From an uncultured Acidimicrobiales bacterium (lineage in GTDB: Bacteria > Actinomycetota > Acidimicrobiia > Acidimicrobiales > SHLQ01): 64,000 nucleotides of DNA. Below the pieces are notes generated by a model, which saw only the letters and a program-made list of their open reading frames with translations, did not search any database and was not told where the DNA came from. The stretch is taken from assembly GCA_938015295.1 (NCBI GenBank), contig CALLQB010000007.1, positions 37,376 to 101,375 of the forward strand. Reading direction: 5' to 3'. Both the position numbers and the translations under genes were made by a program. This document shows, one piece after another, positions 1-8,512 of this stretch. Within the stretch, counting starts at the first letter, position 1, and every line of letters starts with the position of its first letter.

Positions 1-416
1 GAGAAGGTGTCGTAGTCCTCGGTAATCTTCTCGCCAGTTAGCGCGGCACGGAGGAAACGAACCGCGTCGCGGGTCTTCTTGTAGGGCTCGGTGAACTCGA
101 TGCCGTTCCAGTTCTCGACGATGACGTTCGACGACGACCCAATGCCGGCGACAAAACGCCCGGGAGCCGCGGATGCGAGCCCGGCGACCGACTGCGCGAG
201 TAGCGCCGGACCGCGGGTGTAGGCGGGCAAAATTGCCGTGCCCAGACGCATCGTGGGTGTCCAGGTCGAGGCAAGCGCCAACGGCGTCAAGCCGTCGACC
301 CCATTTGACTCTGCCGACCACAGGTCGGTGTAGCCAAGCGCCTCAAGCTCTTCGAACTGTTCGCGTTGCGTGTGAAGTGGCCCATCAAAGGGGACGGTCA
401 TACCGTATCGCTGCAT
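1..416 (-). CDS. Luciferase-like (LLM class) F420-dependent oxidoreductase, C-terminus outside the window
   Basis: The reverse strand encodes about 138 residues running off the left edge, beginning MQRYGMTVPFDGPLHTQ. The stretch EELEALGYTDLWSAES, then TPTMRLGTAILPAYTRGP and PGRFVAGIGSSS, follows the N-terminal half of the bacterial-luciferase TIM barrel (strand 1 with the GYTDLW turn, the G(T/S)AI strand 3 and the R-F-x-x-G-I-G strand 4). Members in actinobacteria use reduced F420 or FMN as hydride carrier; the substrate cannot be told from this fragment. Start is the ATG at 416; a second in-frame ATG at 401 is possible, and neither has a clear ribosome-binding site. No downstream partner is visible because the gene leaves the window. 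Confidence 0.85.
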   Translation of the reverse strand, partial: MQRYGMTVPFDGPLHTQREQFEELEALGYTDLWSAESNGVDGLTPLALASTWTPTMRLGTAILPAYTRGPALLAQSVAGLASAAPGRFVAGIGSSSNVIVENWNGIEFTEPYKKTRDAVRFLRAALTGEKITEDYDTF

Positions 417-460
417 GCAGGAGAACCTAGACAACCCGCAGCGCCCAAGAACAATCTCAA

Positions 461-522
461 AGGGGTCAGGCACCCAAAGTGCCAGTGTCGACCGGAGCCC
501 AAGCCAGTGTCGACCGGAGCCC
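461..522. repeat. Intergenic repeat: degenerate AGGGGTCAGGCAC palindrome plus a 20-bp direct duplication
   Basis: Positions 461-473 read aggggtcaggcac, followed by ccaaagtgcc, a degraded version of the perfect palindrome found at 49165-49195. Immediately after it, gccagtgtcgaccggagccc occurs twice, at 481-500 and 503-522, separated by aa. The stretch lies between the start of the luciferase-like gene and the stop of the VanY-type gene. I see no coding sequence here. Confidence 0.75.
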
Positions 523-560
523 CATCGTCGACAGCGTGCTGGTGCTCTTTGTTGGTCAGG

Positions 561-1877
561 TCACCGACCCGACGCCGTCGTGAGATATTCGTAATGACCC
601 GGGTCGGGCACCAGCCACTCGCCTCCCCAGCCGAAGCCGTACTCCATCATCACCGCCGAAAGCCTGGGATCCTTCGACGAAAAGTTTCCGCGGGGATTCG
701 AGCCAATGTTGAGGTCGACGGCAATCCCCCAGGCGTGCCGAGAGAGAGGCAATCCGGCACCAATACGGCGCGGAGCATGACACCCAGCGAATTGCGACGG
801 TTCGATCAAATGTGTCAGTAGATCAGCCTCGAGCCGGGCCATCACCTCACCGATCAGGGGCGCCACCAAGCGGTGACAACGAATCGGCCCGAGAATCGGC
901 ACCTCCATCTCGACAATGTTCTCGGCGCTCCACTCCTCGTCAATCTCGATATCTCGACCTGAGAGTGGCCGGTAGCTGAACTCGCCGAAGAGCCGCTTCA
1001 CTTGGGCCTGGGTTAACACGGCATCACCGTGGCGAAGGTACGGGCTTTCGCCAGCGACACGGACCCGAAGAGGCGCAGGAACTCGTTGCGCCATTTCGAG
1101 CGCTTCGCGGAGGGCTTGGTCGATTACCGTTCGATCGACCACCGCCTTCCCGAGCAGAAACCGGTCGACGGTAAGGCCGAGCGATTCACTCCCGCCTCGG
1201 CTAACCACAAGCTCGCTCCCCGCCCCACTTAGGTCGGTGACAATGCCGTCAATCGTTATCGTCGAGCCGTCGACGGTTGTCAGTTGGCCGCCTTTGCTGA
1301 GACCCCGAATCTCGGCCGCAGTTGCCGTAAGAATCCCCGAACCGGGGCCCAAGTCACGAATCAGCTCGCGATCGGCAGGGTCGACGAACAACCCGTAGGT
1401 GCTGGGGTCGACCGCAATCGTGTCGAGAGAAATTCGCCAGCCCTGGTCTAGGTCGAGAACGGTTGTACCGTCACTCGACCGAGCGTGCACGATTTCGAGG
1501 TCTGCGCCCGCAACCACCGAGATGTCTGCTAACGATCCGTTCTTGGCAACCTCCCGAGCGAAGCCCGCAGGAAGGCCGCCCGCTGTCCAGGCAAGCACCG
1601 TCACCGGACCATCCGGTACGGCGCTCGGTGCTGCCGTTGTGGTGCTGGGCACCGGTACCGGCGGCTGCGAGGTAGATGGCACAGCACTACTGGCCGACGG
1701 CGACTCTGCGGTTTCTGGCTGTGTGCGAATTTCTCCGTCGCCGACCAGCGGGGAAACCGCGGCGTCCTCATCCGAGAGCATTGCGCTGACCGCCGACGTC
1801 GCGACAAATCCGACGACCAGCCCGGCTGCAGCGCCGACGAGAAGCAGCAATGGGAACCAAACCCGACGACCGCTCAT
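561..1877 (-). CDS. Membrane-anchored VanY-type (M15 family) D,D-carboxypeptidase
   Basis: About 438 residues. An N-terminal membrane segment (roughly residues 7-30, WFPLLLLVGAAAGLVVGF) is followed by a Ser/Pro/Thr-rich linker, a long middle region I do not recognise, and a C-terminal M15 peptidase domain. The domain carries SRHAWGIAVDLN (zinc ligands His381 and Asp388) and VPDPGHYEY (Asp425 as base, His428 as third ligand), the set expected for peptidases that trim D-Ala or similar residues from peptidoglycan stem peptides outside the cell. The start is the ATG at 1877, which overlaps the stop of the upstream gene as ATGA, so it is probably translationally coupled. It is the last gene of the sigma factor / membrane regulator operon, so cell-wall remodelling is a likely output of that sigma factor. 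The substrate is inferred from the family only. Confidence 0.85.
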   Translation of the reverse strand: MSGRRVWFPLLLLVGAAAGLVVGFVATSAVSAMLSDEDAAVSPLVGDGEIRTQPETAESPSASSAVPSTSQPPVPVPSTTTAAPSAVPDGPVTVLAWTAGGLPAGFAREVAKNGSLADISVVAGADLEIVHARSSDGTTVLDLDQGWRISLDTIAVDPSTYGLFVDPADRELIRDLGPGSGILTATAAEIRGLSKGGQLTTVDGSTITIDGIVTDLSGAGSELVVSRGGSESLGLTVDRFLLGKAVVDRTVIDQALREALEMAQRVPAPLRVRVAGESPYLRHGDAVLTQAQVKRLFGEFSYRPLSGRDIEIDEEWSAENIVEMEVPILGPIRCHRLVAPLIGEVMARLEADLLTHLIEPSQFAGCHAPRRIGAGLPLSRHAWGIAVDLNIGSNPRGNFSSKDPRLSAVMMEYGFGWGGEWLVPDPGHYEYLTTASGR

Positions 1878-3694
1878 TTGAGCCGTTCCGCTATGTCCCG
1901 AAGCTGTTCGAGCGGAAGACCCTCGCCCGCAAGTTCGACAACAACGCCGTTCTCGACCCACTCGATTGCGTTGCGAGTAGGCGAGAACCTTCCGGTTACC
2001 CCACGCACGACGAGTGCCTCGACATCGGGCGAACGAGGCGGCGCGAGCACGGTGCCCGGCCGCTGCACGATGCGGTAGCCAGCGGCACCCGAGCTAGCCA
2101 CGATGATCGTCGAGGTGAGCCCATCGACCCGTGCAGCGGTATACGAAGCTGGCCGCAACGCCGACGCGGGCAACGTGTCGAGCGTCGCCGCCTGCAGCCA
2201 ACTGCCGGGTAATCCGACACTCGGCACCCCTAGCGACGCTGCAATATCAACCAACGCATCGACACCTACAGAGCCGGTGACCTCGATGTCGCGGTCGGCC
2301 CCATGGAGAGCCACCCGTGTTCCCAGCGGATCGACAAAAACCGTGCCGACATCGGTTTCGATAGGCGCGACCAGCGAGCCAAACGCGCCGAACAACCTGC
2401 TCGCTCGCCACTGGGTGGTCGACCTGATCACGACCCATGCCCGACCGTCGCTCCACGAATCGACAGCAACGTCTCCCACGCCGCCCTTGGTCGGCGAGTT
2501 AAGCGCCTGTGAGCCCGAGAGGTGCCTACGCATACCTTCAGGCAACCATGCAGGCGAAGGCTGCTCGGCGGCGCCGACGACAAACGCACCTACCCTGGTG
2601 ACCTCGACTGGTGGCGAAGGATGCGCATCGACAGGCAACTCGGCCCGCGCTATCTCGACCGTCAACAGCAGAGCCCCGGGTGCGTCGCGATAGCCGCTCT
2701 GCGCAGCCCACCGCGAACGGGCAGGATCATCGCTGGCGCGAACCTCGATACCCCGAAGCTCAAAACTGTCGGCATCGAGGTGCAACGTGGCGATGTCGCT
2801 GGGCGCATACTCTCGCCAGTCGCCGATGGTGAACAACGCGTCGAACACCGCCGTAAACCGGGCGACGGTTGCAACCACATCGATGATCTCGCCAGACCGT
2901 TTCACAGCGACACCCTCGGAAAGGTTGTCGAGCCCCGACACTGAGCCAACCGGCACGACAAGATCGAGCGCTCGGAGCTGTTCGTCAAATGGCGCCCGCC
3001 CGACGGTTCGATGTGAGATCCGTTGTTCGCTTAGGCATCCTGGCCGGAGGTCGACCGGGCACCGAAGTCGTCCGTCGCTCCAACTTTCGGTGCGATCGAT
3101 GCCGAACGACACATCGTTGGGGATCCAAAGCGCAGCGCCTGTATCAGCTGCCGTGGAGGGGTACCTCGTGGTGTCCTCAAAGCTCAGACGCAACGTTTCG
3201 GGCGACCGGAACGAGAGCCAACCCGTGAAACTTCTCGCTGGTACCTCTCGGTGCCACCCGTATTCGGCCACCGTCACCCTGGCATCGAGCGAGTCGATCT
3301 GGCCTTGCGATGCACGCACCTCGTCGGCAAGTTCGGCCAACGCTGTGTGCTGCTCGCCCAGCGGCCATCCGGCCAACGCAGAACCAAGTAGTGCGAAGGC
3401 GGCGAAGACAGGAACAACGAGTCGCCAAACGGGCCTCCGCAACGGCGACCGAACAGGTGGTTGGTTCACTGCAGGTGCGCCGCTCGACTGCAGCCGGCGA
3501 GCTACTGCGCCGCTCACGTCTGGTGTTGCAGTTCTGCGGTCGAGTTCGACCAACTCCTCTAGACGCTCCATGCCAGCGACGAACACCTGCGCTTCGTCGA
3601 CAAACTGCGTTGGCACCTCAGGAGATGTCAGCTCGCCGTCGCGGGCGGCCGAGAGCTCCTCGAGTACTGCGTCGAGCCTCGAGCTTGTGTTCAC
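1874..3694 (-). CDS. Membrane protein in anti-sigma position, with large extracytoplasmic domain
   Basis: 606 residues from a GTG start at 3694 that overlaps the sigma-factor stop as GTGA. Residues 1-88 are predicted cytoplasmic, residues about 89-110 form one membrane span (VWRLVVPVFAAFALLGSALA), and about 490 residues lie outside. Position directly after an ECF sigma gene argues for an anti-sigma or sigma-regulating role. The cytoplasmic part lacks the His-x3-Cys-x2-Cys zinc motif of ZAS-type anti-sigma factors. The first part of the outer domain (TVAEYGWHREVPARSFTGWL, then SFRSPETLRLSFEDTTRYP) has the look of LolA/RseB-like lipid-binding beta sheets, a weak resemblance. No catalytic motif is evident. 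Role as anti-sigma is inference from context. Confidence 0.6.
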   Translation of the reverse strand: MNTSSRLDAVLEELSAARDGELTSPEVPTQFVDEAQVFVAGMERLEELVELDRRTATPDVSGAVARRLQSSGAPAVNQPPVRSPLRRPVWRLVVPVFAAFALLGSALAGWPLGEQHTALAELADEVRASQGQIDSLDARVTVAEYGWHREVPARSFTGWLSFRSPETLRLSFEDTTRYPSTAADTGAALWIPNDVSFGIDRTESWSDGRLRCPVDLRPGCLSEQRISHRTVGRAPFDEQLRALDLVVPVGSVSGLDNLSEGVAVKRSGEIIDVVATVARFTAVFDALFTIGDWREYAPSDIATLHLDADSFELRGIEVRASDDPARSRWAAQSGYRDAPGALLLTVEIARAELPVDAHPSPPVEVTRVGAFVVGAAEQPSPAWLPEGMRRHLSGSQALNSPTKGGVGDVAVDSWSDGRAWVVIRSTTQWRASRLFGAFGSLVAPIETDVGTVFVDPLGTRVALHGADRDIEVTGSVGVDALVDIAASLGVPSVGLPGSWLQAATLDTLPASALRPASYTAARVDGLTSTIIVASSGAAGYRIVQRPGTVLAPPRSPDVEALVVRGVTGRFSPTRNAIEWVENGVVVELAGEGLPLEQLRDIAERLK

Positions 3695-4287
3695 CGAAGC
3701 CCCCCTCTTCTTGGGATTTCGCGGGGCGACAGTTTCCCGGTGCCATCAGTGCTCCCGTCGAACCACGCCATAAGCTCACGACGGGCACGAAACATCCGCC
3801 CCTTCACCGTGCCTTCGGGAATCTCAAGGATTTCCGCAACATCGCGGTACTTGTACTGCAGCACCTCGACCAGAACGAAAACTTCGCGTAGCCCGTCGGG
3901 TAACTGCGCAAGCGCCTCGGCTAGCTCAAGCTGAGACTGCCCAATCGAATCGGCCGACTCCTCTGCCTGCGCAAGCCGCGTCGACTCGGACTGCAACCGC
4001 AGTGTCAGGCGTCGACGTCGACGCAACCGACGCTGGGCGTCGATGCCTTGGTTGCGGGCAATGCGAAGAATCCAACCACTGAATGCCCCGTCGCCGCGAA
4101 ACGATTCGAACCGTTGATGCGCCCGAATGAACGTCTCCTGCGTGAGGTCGGCTGCCAGCTCTGGATCTCGAACCTGATGCTTCAGCATGCGATAGACGTC
4201 GGCCTGGCAGTGCCGAACAAGGGCGTCAAAGGCTTGCGTGTCACCACGTTGCGCTTGTCGCACGAGTTCGGGATTCGGCTCGTCCAC
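3691..4287 (-). CDS. ECF-family RNA polymerase sigma factor
   Basis: 198 residues from a GTG start at 4287. Region 2 is clear (ALVRHCQADVYRMLKHQ, then AADLTQETFIRAHQRFESFR and FSGWILRIARNQGID, residues about 22-85), followed by a basic RRLRRRRRL linker and region 4 (LAQLPDGLREVFVLVEVLQY, then YRDVAEILEIPEGTVKGRMF, about 127-172). It would direct RNA polymerase to a small set of promoters, probably including its own operon. Its stop overlaps the membrane regulator downstream, and the VanY-type peptidase follows, so sigma, putative anti-sigma and a cell-wall enzyme form one coupled unit. It starts 27 bp after the stop of the propeller gene, so it may be co-transcribed with that too. Confidence 0.93.
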   Translation of the reverse strand: MDEPNPELVRQAQRGDTQAFDALVRHCQADVYRMLKHQVRDPELAADLTQETFIRAHQRFESFRGDGAFSGWILRIARNQGIDAQRRLRRRRRLTLRLQSESTRLAQAEESADSIGQSQLELAEALAQLPDGLREVFVLVEVLQYKYRDVAEILEIPEGTVKGRMFRARRELMAWFDGSTDGTGKLSPREIPRRGGLR

Positions 4288-4314
4288 TCGGGGGTCGACC
4301 TGCCCTTCAACTCG

Positions 4315-5736
4315 CTACCCCTTGCCCACCGATAGTGACACGGCACTTCCGCTGGCGCCGACAAATCGTACGCCTTGGTCGGGGGATCCGGCCTCAGGCA
4401 CTGCCATCCGTGAGACTACGCGATCGAGGTCGGTGTCGAAGATGACGATTTCTTCGGCCACGGCCACGCGGATTTCAGACCCGGTGACGCTCGCATCGAT
4501 GTCGGTAATCGCACCGCCGTCAACCCACCAGACCTTGCTCGGGGCGGTGAGCGACGGACCGAACGCCAGCAGATCGAAGGCCGATGCGGTGTAGAGAAGT
4601 CCATCCGGGCCGACAGCCGATACCGCCTTGTTTCGCCCCTCGTTTTCGTCGTCGGTGGGAAACAACCGGGGCGACGCCACGGTGTCACGCACCGAGAACG
4701 TGTCGGTATCGACCACCACGATGGTCGAAGTTGCACGATCGACCACAAAGATTGTGCGGCCGTCGGGACTCACCGCCATGCTCAGTTCGAGCGTGTCTGT
4801 CTGGTCGAGGCCGATTGGCAATGGTAAAAAGATGCAGAAGGACCAGTCTTCGCGCAGGCTCAGCACATGGATAAATGCCCGACGCTCGGGGTTGTCGGCG
4901 TCGGCTGGGTCGCGGAGCGGCTCGTCGCCAGCATCGAGCGTGTACAAGGTGTAGAGGAAGTCGAACTCTGGGCTAAAGGTTTGTGTCCGGGCCTTGCCCC
5001 TCATCTCGGGCGCCAGTTCGACATTGGGGCTGTAAACCGTTGCGATTTCCCCCGTCGCAAGATCGAGCTGCCGGACAAAATAGTGGTCGGGGTTTTCAGC
5101 AGGCACGAACTCGAGCAGATACAACACGTCAGCCTCGACCGAAAAGGTTTCGGGCTCGAAATTTCCCTCCAAGTCGAACGATTTCGCCGGCTCGCCGTTC
5201 GCGAACAACACATCGATGGCGGTTCGCTCTCGAGGCTCGACCTGAAAGAGGGTGCCGTCGCCATACTCTGACGGTTGTGAAGCGACGGGAAGCAGCGCTA
5301 CTGCGTCGCCGAACGGTGACACGGTACGGATTTCGCGGGGAAAGGGAAGCTCAACGGTCGATGTCGGCTCGCCAGACCGAATGTCGACGGTGCTGACTTC
5401 CGTGCCGCCATTGTCGTGCAGGCGAGACTGAAAGATCGTTGATCCGTCGGCCGAGACCACAGCGCCATCGAGGGTGTAGCTCACTGCCGAATCTGCGGAG
5501 TCGATCGCGGACAACGCGCCGGTTCCGTCAACCACGAGGTGTGGCTGGTCTTTCGAGCCTCCCATCGCGAACGCAAGAATCAGGCCCACAAGCACGATCG
5601 GAGTAGCGAACAGCAACACCAGCACTGCTAGATCGCCGCGCCGCCGACTCGTTCTTCGCGGCGACGGCTCCTCGCTATGAGGCCCATCCGGCGAAGCATC
5701 GTGTTTGCTGGTTTGTGGACTGAGAAGAGCTGTCAT
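4315..5736 (-). CDS. Membrane-anchored beta-propeller protein of unknown function
   Basis: 473 residues. A charged cytoplasmic tail (residues 1-35, with RRTSRRRGD) leads into one membrane span (about 36-59, VLVLLFATPIVLVGLILAF), and the rest is extracytoplasmic. The outer part is built of recurring strands such as AVSPDGRTIFVVDRATSTIV and AVGPDGLLYTASAF, typical of YVTN/WD-like propellers. No enzyme motif is seen. It lies between the tandem HTH-zincin genes and the ECF sigma gene on the same strand and may be part of the envelope-sensing cluster. The function is not known to me. Confidence 0.7.
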   Translation of the reverse strand: MTALLSPQTSKHDASPDGPHSEEPSPRRTSRRRGDLAVLVLLFATPIVLVGLILAFAMGGSKDQPHLVVDGTGALSAIDSADSAVSYTLDGAVVSADGSTIFQSRLHDNGGTEVSTVDIRSGEPTSTVELPFPREIRTVSPFGDAVALLPVASQPSEYGDGTLFQVEPRERTAIDVLFANGEPAKSFDLEGNFEPETFSVEADVLYLLEFVPAENPDHYFVRQLDLATGEIATVYSPNVELAPEMRGKARTQTFSPEFDFLYTLYTLDAGDEPLRDPADADNPERRAFIHVLSLREDWSFCIFLPLPIGLDQTDTLELSMAVSPDGRTIFVVDRATSTIVVVDTDTFSVRDTVASPRLFPTDDENEGRNKAVSAVGPDGLLYTASAFDLLAFGPSLTAPSKVWWVDGGAITDIDASVTGSEIRVAVAEEIVIFDTDLDRVVSRMAVPEAGSPDQGVRFVGASGSAVSLSVGKG

Positions 5737-5861
5737 CTGGACCCCCGGAGTAGTGCCGATACTGCACCTGACGCCAGCACGCGCCAGATAGTTCGCTACT
5801 TCGAAGATTTCTTTCCGCTACTGGTTGTGACGACCGGGCTTCACCGACCCGAGCCAAACAC

Positions 5862-7067
5862 TTAGCCGAGATGCGGGGTGATGATTTCTACCAGCAGTGC
5901 TTGTTGGGCAGCGGTCATCGGGCCGGCGGAATCATGGTGGATGTGATCGCCGGTGAGGTACGCCGCAAACCCTTCAGCAAAGTCGCCTTGGCCAGCCTCA
6001 AAATCTGAGACACCGTTGCCAACCCACCATTGGGTGTCGATGCCTCGGGAATCCATCCATTCGAGCCGCTCGCTGTCGTCGAGGTAGGTCAGGTCGAACG
6101 CGTGGCCAAGCTCGTGGGCGACAATGCCAGCAAGTTCGCTCGGAGTGTCGTTGGCTTGCACATACACCTCAATGCGTTGCTCATCGGCAAACGTCAGGCC
6201 CCGGTAGCCGTCGATCGCGCTGTAAAACTCGACCGACCAACCAGGAAACACCGTCTCGAGGTCGAGACCCACCAGATCGAGCGCCTGCTGCCCAAGCACC
6301 TGTTCGGCCGAGATCGTTGTGAAGTCTGCAACCGCAGCGGCCTCCGCCGTCGCAATAGTCGAAGCGAGCAGGAGCGGGGCCGAGGCCTGCACGTCAACGT
6401 TGTCGACAACAAGAGTCGCAGGAGCTGCGGCGCCCGCACCACCACCGGCGGCCCGATCATCGTCGGGTTCGGGGTCGGCTTGCGAGGCAAACACCAACGC
6501 ACCAACGGTGACCGCACCTACCAGAATGCCCGCCCCCGGGATCCACAGCTTCTTCTTGAGCTTCGCGAGCAGCGAGGAGAGCTCGGGGTCGTTCGCAGCC
6601 ATGGCCGCGAGCAGTTGCTCTTCGATCAGCTCGGAGCGCTCCAGCAGCGACGCTTCAAGAATCGCGAGATCGTGGCTACGGAGCGGGATTTCGGTGCCGG
6701 GTTCGACGTTGCGCAACATGTAAACAAGCGACAAATAGCGGTCGAGAACATGGTGATAGTCGACTCTTGACAGGTTCTCCTTGGTTTCGCCGACCCGCAA
6801 ATACTTCGAGCTGATGTCGAGACAAAGCTTGGCTCGATGCGGCACAACCTGGCGACAATCGACACCGTACAGCTGGCTAATCAGTGGCAACAGATCGTCG
6901 CGAACTGCATCTCGACCGGTCTCAAAGGCCGACAGTTCGCCTTCGGTGAAATGTCCGGCCGATCGGTGGGCCAACACTGCGAGGTCGAGTCCCCGTGATG
7001 CCCGGGCTTCGGCAAGAAGTGGGCCAAAGCGATGGGCAGGGATGAGGTCGGAGACCGCCGATGTCAT
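5862..7067 (-). CDS. HTH-transmembrane-zincin protein, copy A
   Basis: 401 residues with an unusual architecture. Residues about 12-70 resemble an XRE-type helix-turn-helix (FGPLLAEARASRGLDLAVLA, then TEGELSAFETGRDAV). A helical region (about 100-172) follows, then one membrane span (about 175-195, LWIPGAGILVGAVTVGALVF), a low-complexity linker, and an extracytoplasmic zinc-peptidase-like domain with HELGH at 318-322 and a likely third ligand Glu365 in GQGDFAEGFAAY. It shares nearly every landmark with the neighbouring copy B, so the pair arose by tandem duplication. Topology suggests DNA binding inside and proteolysis outside in a single chain. The substrate, and whether the HTH still binds DNA, are unknown. 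I do not know a named family with this arrangement. Confidence 0.75.
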   Translation of the reverse strand: MTSAVSDLIPAHRFGPLLAEARASRGLDLAVLAHRSAGHFTEGELSAFETGRDAVRDDLLPLISQLYGVDCRQVVPHRAKLCLDISSKYLRVGETKENLSRVDYHHVLDRYLSLVYMLRNVEPGTEIPLRSHDLAILEASLLERSELIEEQLLAAMAANDPELSSLLAKLKKKLWIPGAGILVGAVTVGALVFASQADPEPDDDRAAGGGAGAAAPATLVVDNVDVQASAPLLLASTIATAEAAAVADFTTISAEQVLGQQALDLVGLDLETVFPGWSVEFYSAIDGYRGLTFADEQRIEVYVQANDTPSELAGIVAHELGHAFDLTYLDDSERLEWMDSRGIDTQWWVGNGVSDFEAGQGDFAEGFAAYLTGDHIHHDSAGPMTAAQQALLVEIITPHLG

Positions 7068-7120
7068 AGAGGAAGAATCGGCTGCTCAGCCGGGCCGCTG
7101 TAGCGATTTTGATGCACGTT

Positions 7121-8449
7121 CTAACCCGGTTGGATGCGGTCTTCGAGAAGGCGCATCAGTACCTCGTGCTGCCCTACGGTGACCGGCCCGTGCGACCCCG
7201 GGTGCATGTCATCGCCGGCAACAACCAGGGCAAACGCTTCAGCAAAATCGCCTTGGCCTGCAGCGAAATCAGAAAGGCTCTCACCGACCCACCACGAGTC
7301 GAGGCCTCTCGCCTCCATCCACAACCATCGGTCGGCATCCTCAAGGTACGTGAGGTCATAGGCGTGGCCCAGCTCGTGCGCCACAACGCTGGCCAGCAGC
7401 GCCGGGGTGTCGCCGGGCCGCACAAAGATCTCGATCACCTTGCGTTCGGTGAACGCGAGGCCCCGAAATCCTTCACGTGGGCCTTTGAACTCGATCGTCC
7501 ACTCCGGAAGCGTTGCCCCGACATCGAGCTTGATTCGCTGCATTGTCTCGGCGACCAGCGCAGCATCGGCGGGGTTCTCGACAATCGGAACGAAGGTCGG
7601 CGACTCGTCGCGTACCTCGGTTGCCCGAGCAACTTCGGTCCGCTGGTCGGCGGGCAAAACCGTCTCCGGCAACGTAAAACCGGTTGTCGAAGCAACGCTG
7701 CTTACCACGGTGCTGTCGGGGAAGGCAGGCGATGCGCCGGCTCGTTCAATCGTGACGTTCGACGGCAAGACGAATCCTGGCGCTTGCTCGACAACGAGCG
7801 ACGTTGGTGTGCCGTCGGCACCAAGCGAGGAACGGCGGTCGGTGTCTGGGTCATCAGACGAAGAAGCAAACACAAGCGCACCGAGCCCGACCGCCCCAAC
7901 AAACAGGCCGGCTCCAGGAACCCACAACTTTTTCTTGAGCCGCTCGAGAAGCGACACAAGCTCGGGGTCGTTGGCCGCCATCGCCGCAAGGAGTTGCTCT
8001 TCGATCAGCTCTGATCGTTCAAGCAACGATGCTTCGAGAATTGCTAAATCGTCGCCGCGAAGCGGAATCTGGGCGCTACCAGGCTCAATGCCGCGGACGA
8101 GATACAGCAGCGACAGATACCGGTCGAGGATCGCCTGATGTTGCACGCTCTCAAGCTGTGTTTCGTGCCCCGCGACACGCAAATAACGAGCGCCAACGTC
8201 GAGGCAGAGTTTTGCCCGATGGGGCACCACTTCGGCGCACGGCACTCGATACAACTTGCTGAGCAGTGGCAACACATCTTCGCGGACCACCGTGTTGCCG
8301 GTCTCGATCATCGCTAGTTCGGCTGCGGTGAAGATCCCGCCCGACTGCACGGCGATGGCATCGAGATCCATCCCGTGTGCCAGACGCGTTTCAGCGAGCA
8401 ATGCACCAAAGCGATGCGCTGGGATGAGATCGGCCACAGGTGCGGTCAC
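7121..8449 (-). CDS. HTH-transmembrane-zincin protein, copy B
   Basis: 442 residues, the tandem paralogue of the gene 53 bp downstream. The N-terminus is almost the same in both (LIPAHRFG at residues 8-15, then VVPHRAKLCLD at 74-84), as is the block DLAILEASLLERSELIEEQL before the membrane span (about 176-196). The outer linker is about 40 residues longer and quite different from copy A, so the linker evolves faster than the two domains. The peptidase part has HELGH at 358-362 and Glu404 in GQGDFAEAFAL as probable third zinc ligand. Conservation of both the HTH and the HExxH suggests that both halves are under selection. Function and target are unknown. Confidence 0.75.
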   Translation of the reverse strand: MTAPVADLIPAHRFGALLAETRLAHGMDLDAIAVQSGGIFTAAELAMIETGNTVVREDVLPLLSKLYRVPCAEVVPHRAKLCLDVGARYLRVAGHETQLESVQHQAILDRYLSLLYLVRGIEPGSAQIPLRGDDLAILEASLLERSELIEEQLLAAMAANDPELVSLLERLKKKLWVPGAGLFVGAVGLGALVFASSSDDPDTDRRSSLGADGTPTSLVVEQAPGFVLPSNVTIERAGASPAFPDSTVVSSVASTTGFTLPETVLPADQRTEVARATEVRDESPTFVPIVENPADAALVAETMQRIKLDVGATLPEWTIEFKGPREGFRGLAFTERKVIEIFVRPGDTPALLASVVAHELGHAYDLTYLEDADRWLWMEARGLDSWWVGESLSDFAAGQGDFAEAFALVVAGDDMHPGSHGPVTVGQHEVLMRLLEDRIQPG

Positions 8450-8512
8450 CCTTGAAAGATCGGCAACCGCCGGTGGCGTCTGGAGAAGAAAGCCCCAAAC
8501 GGGGCATTTGGC

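Noticed and set aside
481..522. CRISPR-like direct repeat
   Set aside because: Only two copies with a 2-bp spacer and no cas gene.
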